Source: Malus domestica (taxonomy: Eukaryota; Streptophyta; Magnoliopsida; Rosales; Rosaceae). From it: a DNA stretch of 64,000 nt. The notes beneath the pieces are model-generated. The model made no database searches. It was not told the origin of the DNA and saw only the letters and a program-made list of their open reading frames with translations. How positions within the stretch are numbered: the stretch's first letter is position 1; each line of letters begins with the position of its first letter. The stretch is taken from contig NC_091675.1 of assembly GCF_042453785.1 (NCBI RefSeq), positions 54,040,501 to 54,104,500 on the forward strand, given 5' to 3'. A program made the translations under genes and the position numbers. This document shows, piece after piece, positions 58,772-64,000 of the stretch.

Positions 58772-59216
58772 CACTGAATCCATTACCTTGAGAATACAAA
58801 AGTTGCACTGTTTGAGTTGCATTTTGTGGGCAAGTTAAAAAGTTTTGATATGAATCAAAATCTATGAGAATCCAGAACAATAGTACTTATGGGAGATATC
58901 AAAGATTAGCCAACATTATCAATGTTTAACTTTAAATTTTATGCTCCACAAGATCCATTCATTAAATCATTTTATACATCAATATTTAATGACGAAATTA
59001 ATATTTATTAAGTTATCATGCGTCAATTGAACATATATATTTTTTGCATTGACGAAGATGGGTATAACCGTTAACCGATGGGGAATCCATTACTCAGTGG
59101 GTACGGTTATGGATAATACCCGATGGTTAATTGATGGTTATGGATATGGTTAATTTTCATGGTTATGGGGATGGATATAGCATTTTCGTCCTCAAATCGA
59201 ACCATTGCCATCCCTA
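58525..59216. mobile_element. hAT-type MITE 1
   Basis: The ends are TAGGGATGACAAT and the inverted ATTGCCATCCCTA. The interior is rich in GGTTATGGATATGG-like motifs and includes an AT microsatellite at about 58737-58767. The flanks TATATCGT and CATATTGT match 6 of 8, consistent with an eroded 8-bp hAT duplication. Confidence 0.75.
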
Positions 59217-59227
59217 CATATTGTAAT

Positions 59228-59970
59228 TAGGGATGCAACTTGGGTTGGGTCAACCCGAATCCGCCGATGCTTAACTCGATTTCAAACCCGATTGAGCAAG
59301 TTAAAATGAAGTAAAAGCCTGCCCAAACCTAACCCGACATCAACCCGATTATTTGTTGGGTTGGGTTGATGATTTGCCCGTCCATGTCAACCCAAACCCA
59401 ACCCGATTTCTAGCCCGAATTGTTCATGTACATATTACCTTTCCACTTCATATTATTATGGGAACTTTAACGAAAAGCCCCCGATACTGTTCATTTTAAC
59501 GAAAAACCACATTTTTACACTAAAAAGTCAATCCTGGTACTATTCACTTTACCCTTTAATTTTTCCTTTTCGTTAAAACTCAAAGTTTTCATGTTATTTT
59601 CATTAGTTTTCCTTATTATATAAGCTAGATACAAGTTTGGGAGGGCTATACTTGAAGTTTGTTGTTTCATTTGAACAATGAATGATTGTGTTGATTTGAT
59701 GTTTCTTTTGGTTAAAACGTTGGTATTGTCTATGTAAATTTGAATTTTAAATCTTTTTGACATTATTTAGTTCAAAATATGAGATTTATCTTATAAAACA
59801 ATGTATTACAATATTGAAATTGATAAAGTTGGGTAAACCCAAACCCAACCCGAATAAGCTTGAACCAATTTAAACCCAAACCCGAATAAAATCGCATGAA
59901 CCCAAACCCGAATTAGGAATGTTGAGTTAGAGTTGTGCTGACCATCTAACTCACCCGAGTTGCACCCCTA
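59228..59970. mobile_element. hAT-type MITE 2 with exact 8-bp target duplication
   Basis: The ends are TAGGGATGCAACTTGGGTTG and the inverted CCCGAGTTGCACCCCTA. The exact duplication ATTGTAAT lies at 59220-59227 and 59971-59978. The interior has many AACCCGA/CAACCCAA motifs and no coding frame. A 153-bp MITE is nested inside. Confidence 0.92.
59460..59612. mobile_element. 153-bp MITE nested in hAT MITE 2
   Basis: It starts GGGAACTTTAACGAAAAGCC and ends TTTTCATTAGTTTTCC, flanked by TTATTAT at 59453-59459 and 59613-59619. It is the inverted counterpart of the copy at 62479-62631, with exactly the same length. Confidence 0.85.
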
Positions 59971-60065
59971 ATTGTAATAAGCCCAAGGTTTCTCTCCTTT
60001 TCATGTAATATCCATATAAAAGCATATATACAATACTACTACAGTGGGCGTAGCTGGTTAAAGCC

Positions 60066-60165
60066 TTATAAGGAAACAAAATTATTGCTAACTCATCGTG
60101 AGGCTAAGCTCATCCCTTCATTCTTAGTGTAGATAATATCGTTTGTTAAAAAAAAAAGTCGTCTA
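60066..60165 (+). mobile_element. SINE 3' fragment
   Basis: The text TTGCTAACTCATCGTGAGGC, then GTGTAGATAATATCGTTTGT and an A10 tail, is the 3' half of the SINE family seen at 29891-30055. The 5' half with the promoter boxes is absent. Confidence 0.6.
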
Positions 60166-60434
60166 TTAATTTAACGAATATTAAATAATTAATAAGTTAA
60201 TAATTTATTAATTTATCGATTAATTCATAACATATTGTTTTATCAAGGTGTTCTTTATTTTCTTAAGTTTTCTACATCATATTTAGTTGCTCGTTTTACG
60301 AATTAATATTTTTTTATATTTGTTTAACCAAGTAAAATTTATGAATGTATTCATTTTTTCCAAAAATAGATAATATTGTTCAGTGTACTACATATTTAAT
60401 TCTATGAAACATATAACCAAGCAAAAGCAGTATG
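60166..60434. other. AT-rich spacer
   Basis: Nothing was recognised. Confidence 0.4.
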
Positions 60435-60835
60435 TGTGTGAGGATGTGAAGGTAAAAAAGTCCCACATTGGTGAAAGGAGAAACTTTGTAAGGACTTATA
60501 AGAGGTTTTGTTACTTCTCATATTGCCAATTGGTTTTATGGTGGAACCCTAACTTTTTTCATGGTATCAGAGTAGGTTGGCTCACGTGTGAAGTCCAACG
60601 ACCACATATGCTCCACGTCACCCAATTCGTGTTGTCCACGTGTTTGGCTTAAAAATTCGCTACACATGAAGGGCTGTGTGAGGATGTGAAGGTAAAAGAG
60701 TCCCACATTGACATTGGTGAAAGGAGAAACCCCAAAGCAAGGGCTTTGACATTGGTGAAAGGAGAAACCTTGCAAGGGCTTTATGCTCTTCCCATATTTC
60801 CAATTGGTTTTATGGTGAAACCGCAACTTTCTTCA
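60435..60835 (+). mobile_element. TRIM retrotransposon
   Basis: Two direct repeats begin TGTGTGAGGATGTGAAGGTA and end near CAACTTTCTTCA: 60435-60561 and 60675-60835. Right after the first comes TGGTATCAGAGTAGG, an excellent initiator-tRNA-Met primer site. The inner region is only about 113 bp with no coding frame. The second repeat is longer because a GACATTGGTGAAAGGAGAAA segment is duplicated within it. No matching 5-bp target duplication was found. Confidence 0.85.
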
Positions 60836-60839
60836 TCAA

Positions 60840-61444
60840 GAAATTATTAATTTATATATTACGTGGGACCTATACGAATTTATTATAATGTATATCTTAC
60901 AAATTTAGCGAATAATTAATTTAGCACGTTATCCCCAAGTCGAGACCAGCCAAAGATATTATTTATATGAGGTTACTAATTTATCGAGTATCAAATTATC
61001 AAGGTTCCATTGTATTTAATATTACCTAACTTAATAGATTTTCCTTGGTCCCAAGGTTATTAATTTGTAGAGGTTTAACTATAACTGAAAACAAAAAAGA
61101 CACTACAAGATTGCCAAAAAGGCTACATAACTCGAAAAGATCTTGACACGTTTACGTCTACAGAGTTACAAAACATCATATTTATAGATAACTAGCCCTA
61201 ATCCTAATACACAAAAAATCCAAATCCTTAATCTATAAGAAAATTAATCATTTAAAAAATTATATAATAATAAACTAAAAAACCTAATTTTTCAACAAAA
61301 AGTAATTTGTGAGACTCATCTCTAAATTAATTTTTCAACTAGTCTGGACAATTGTTCATGTTGGCAGATAATATCACGATAGGATATTTCTCTAACTACG
61401 TACACGCAAGACTCAATCCCCAAATTTATGGAATATGGACACTT
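60840..61444. other. AT-rich intergenic DNA
   Basis: No gene, RNA gene or element end was recognised. Confidence 0.4.
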
Positions 61445-62455
61445 ATAGCTTGTTTGGAAATGCTTTTAAAATGGCTGAAAACTGTTAGCGCTCAAATAAC
61501 AAATTAAGATAATAAACCCTTAGAGGGTTCTAAGTACAAAATGAAATGAATTGGACCCAAAGATTTAAGTGGTTCACCCCTCAAAATTAAGCTACATCCA
61601 CTGTGGTACTTGGATTCATATTGATATTAAGACTAAAATGGCGCTCGGCAAATAAAAATGCTCTCACCCTTTCAGTTATCCTACCTCCATTTAGGAGGTC
61701 TTTCCCTTTTATATAGGCCCTCAATGAACCCCTCAACTTTAAGTCTTCCCACTTGGCATTTAATGCACCACTTACTTGGCCTAAAATGCTAACATCTTTT
61801 CCCTTTTCAATCCCAACATTCAGTTGTGAAATGATTGGCGCTCAGCTTGAATAGCATGTCCTGTCATAATAGTACGAGCTGAGCACTCCGCTCAGTCTCG
61901 GTTATCCAACCCCGCCTACCTGAGCACCGTTCCAATTGCCTTTACGTCTTGCCCTAAGCCTCTATCACTGAATGATGGTTGTCATGCGACATGATTGGCA
62001 TCTGGATAGACCTGTCTTTTGGGAACTAGTGCCATAAAGTTGTCAGTCTGTTCACGTGCCCATAGCGGTCATAAGCCTTCTTGCGTTCCCATGCTGGATT
62101 GATGGGCGGTCAGTTGTTTTGCTCGGACATATCCTCTTCTAAGCCTTTTGGGCCTTGATCTTCTCGATCTTTCTTGGGCCTCCTAGCTAGGGCTTTCGTC
62201 TTGGCATGCACCACTATTTGGGCTCAAAAGTGCCATGCGTTAACAAAAACACTTCTGGTGAAAATGTTTTTGAAATCAATCATTAGTAAAAATGCAAATA
62301 AATCCTGAAATAAGTACTTAAAAGTGCTTCTTGGAAGAAACACATAACTGATGCTTCTTGCAGAAAACACTTTAATTGCTTTTGGAACCTAAAAACATTT
62401 TCTCTAGCTAAAAGCGCTTTCAATCATTTTAAAAGTACTTCTAAACGAACCCTTA
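61445..62455. mobile_element. AAAAGTACTT-family MITE split by a solo LTR
   Basis: The left piece GTTTGGAAATGCTTTTAAAA and the right end CATTTTAAAAGTACTTCTAA then ACGAACCC form inverted ends. With the 61483-62245 insertion and one duplication removed, the MITE is about 245 bp. It resembles the element at 41896-42118. Confidence 0.65.
61483..62245. mobile_element. Solo LTR (763 bp) with AAAAC duplication
   Basis: The sequence starts TGTTAGCGCTCAAATAAC and ends GCCATGCGTTAACA, with TGTTA/TAACA inverted ends. It is flanked by AAAAC at 61478-61482 and 62246-62250. No internal coding region is present. The orientation is not determined. Confidence 0.88.
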
Positions 62456-62478
62456 AATTTCTATCAGGATAATAAATA

Positions 62479-62631
62479 GGAAAACTAATGAAAAAATGAT
62501 TGAAAACTTTGAGTTTTAACCAAAATGACAAAAATGTGTTATAAGTGAATAGTACTAGGAGTACTTTTTAGAGTAAAAATATCTTTAACGTTAAAAGTGA
62601 ACAGTACTAAAAGTGTTTCGTTAAGACTCCC
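62479..62631. mobile_element. 153-bp MITE with exact 8-bp target duplication
   Basis: It starts GGAAAACTAATGAAAAAATG and ends TTTCGTTAAGACTCCC, flanked by AATAAATA at 62471-62478 and 62632-62639. It has the same family and length as 59460-59612, in opposite orientation. Confidence 0.9.
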
Positions 62632-62639
62632 AATAAATA

Positions 62640-63269
62640 AACCCTTCTCTTTTTCTATCCTGTTGGAATATCAGATCATTCCCTAGGATAAAAACTAAAA
62701 TGAATGACTGGTAGTTTGGTACTATATAGAGTAGTCTTCGATCAGGAACGAAGATAAAGTTCCAAGACCTGAGAGTCTCAGACCGATTCACTCCTTATCA
62801 TTAAAGACCAATGCTAACATGTGCGCTTTGATGTGGTCTTACTTGTTGGCAATGACATTACGTGTACCTAGTTTAGGTTCGTTGCATCTGTCGTATTTGT
62901 AGTGGATGTTAGGGTAAAATTGGCTATTCCTAAACAAAACGTATGAGTTTGTAATCTTAGACTAGTGCTTGTTTTCAGTTGTAATTATTTTAGTCTAAGT
63001 TTGTCTCACGTGCTCTCGATCACAAAATGGCAAGCGTTTCAGAGACATCCACTCAAGTAAGTTTGTCATGCATAAGGATTTCATGTAGTTAGGTTTATCT
63101 TGGTTCAAATACAAATACATTTAGTTTTGGCTGCATGTTCTTGAACTTAACGAATCGACTGATTTGGTTATATGTTATAGACTAAACTTTAGGTTTGTAC
63201 TTAATGAATCAGTTCACCTTTGTTGCCGTGTTTGCATAGGATGTTAGTTAACATCTAATTAACTTGATA
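62640..63269. other. Intergenic DNA, no supported gene
   Basis: A short ATGGCAAGCGTTTCAGAGAC followed by CAAG|GTAAG-like text near 63027 could be a first exon, but nothing supports it. Confidence 0.3.
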
Positions 63270-63425
63270 ATTTTGCATGTTTGTCAAGTTGATAATTATG
63301 AGAGTTTTTTTGTTTTGTTATAATCCAATCACATGCATATCTATTTTGCATGTTTATCAAGTTGATAATTACAAGAGTTTTTGTTTTGTTTTAATACTAT
63401 CACATGCATATCTATTTTGAATGCA
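63270..63425. repeat. 72-bp tandem repeat, about 2.2 copies
   Basis: Units contain TTTTGCATGTTT(G/A)TCAAG, TTGATAATTA, GAGTTTTT and CACATGCATATCTATTTTG, starting near 63271 and 63344 with a partial third near 63415. Confidence 0.8.
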
Positions 63426-64000
63426 TTATCTGATTCACGTTTGGTTTAATTGCATTGATTGGATATTATATATAGGACTGTATTTAGCCCTTTAAAATTG
63501 GCTGCATATGCATTTAGGTTTTCCCGATGGTATAAACACGAGCAGCAATGCATTAAACAGAGAGAAAAATTCTTGTGCCGCATGTCTAGGGTTAAGTCAG
63601 TTTATATTTTCATCTTGATGAATCAGAGTAGGTTTTTAGTTTTGCTTTTACCACATGATATATCATTTGAAAGCAAACGTTTGTTAGCGGCCCTAAGTGC
63701 ACCGAGAGTCATCTTCGTTTAAGAAAAATCAGTTTTATTGCCAAGTGTTTTTCAAAGAAAATATTAGTTTTTGTTCACTGATTTTTCATGCGCTTTAATT
63801 AGAAATCAATTATGAAAATGTGCCTTGTGATTTTCATAATTGGTTGATTTCCAAAAATCATTTCATTACATACATTATGCACGATCGCGTTAGTATCTTG
63901 CAAAGTTCGAGGCGACAGTGATTGACGGCCACGTTAGTATCGTGCCACTTCAATTAGAAGGCTGAAGAGAGATCGAGTAGCAAAGCGCGGAGACAGAACT
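63426..64000. other. Right end of the window, nothing recognised
   Basis: An open frame at 63459-63722 (87 codons) has no recognisable family. The last 130 bp are less AT-rich (GCACGATCGCGTTAGTATC repeated in part as CCACGTTAGTATCGTGCC), forming a loose inverted/direct repeat pair at about 63880-63945. Confidence 0.3.

Larger units (their letters stand above)
58086..60065 (+). mobile_element. Old LTR relic interrupted by two hAT MITEs
   Basis: The left part (58086-58524) begins TGTTAACGTGAATATCTGG and carries a promoter-like GCCTATAAAAGAAAGG at about 58445. The right part (59979 to about 60065) continues AAGCCCAAGGTTTCTCTCC and ATATACAATACTACTACA, followed by GTGGGCGTAGCTGG, which resembles the U5 text of plant copia LTRs. 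The two halves are separated by the MITEs at 58525-59216 and 59228-59970. No second LTR or pol region lies nearby and no target duplication was found. Confidence 0.5.

Noticed and set aside
63024..63070. Possible first exon of a gag-like gene (ATGGCAAGCGTTTC...)
   Set aside because: The ten codons and a donor-like site are not supported by any downstream domain in the window.
1..64000. tRNA, rRNA or microRNA genes
   Set aside because: No cloverleaf, rRNA-like text or convincing short precursor hairpin was seen by eye; a tRNAscan or Infernal run would be needed to exclude them.

Overview
This is a nuclear plant window from a dicot, most likely a woody Rosaceae species of the apple/pear group. 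That is an inference from the gene sequences and from apple-type SINE, TRIM and MITE families recalled from memory; no search was run. Introns are GT-AG, intergenic DNA is AT-rich and transposon-dense, and nothing looks prokaryotic.

Five host genes can be modelled exon by exon. They are: an ataxin-10/MEE50-like gene (minus, 12719-14350), a bromodomain gene of the BRD5 type (plus, 22694-29041), a TruA-type tRNA pseudouridine synthase (minus, 30491-34789), a YTH-domain m6A reader of the ECT family (minus, 36827-40478), and a BAM3-like CLE-receptor kinase (minus, 43338-47870). All five reading frames are continuous across the proposed junctions. They do not form a pathway; each is an independent gene acting in cytoplasmic, nuclear or membrane processes.

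The left end (1-12.5 kb) is repeat territory. It holds a TE-type coiled-coil fragment, an in-frame Ptta/En/Spm (CACTA) transposase-like gene, a 5'-truncated RTE LINE with an 18-bp target duplication, a 2.19-kb solo LTR with a 5-bp target duplication, a 1-kb foldback Mutator-like element with a 9-bp target duplication, a 34-bp minisatellite, and a Pack-MULE-like element with a kinase fragment. From 14.8 to 16.5 kb lies a broken partial copy of the MEE50 gene plus hAT-like debris.

The most striking structure is at 17.1-21.9 kb. Three related Mutator-like elements are nested in one another; two carry recognisable pieces of host genes (OCTOPUS/DUF740 and kinesin-13B). The nest ends about 140 bp before the bromodomain gene's leader.

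The right end (48-64 kb) holds a young Ty1/copia element (50662-55928). Its 230-bp LTRs read as identical and it has one frameshift in a G run. It also holds an old LTR hit twice at nearly the same spot by hAT MITEs, a TRIM element, a second solo LTR sitting inside a MITE, and two 153-bp MITE copies. Exact target duplications were read directly for most of these insertions.

No tRNA, rRNA, CRISPR or bacterial-type system was seen. I found no convincing new biological system. The strongest leads are the gene-fragment-carrying Pack-MULE nest, its OCTOPUS cargo lying near a BAM3-like gene, and the long foldback element.
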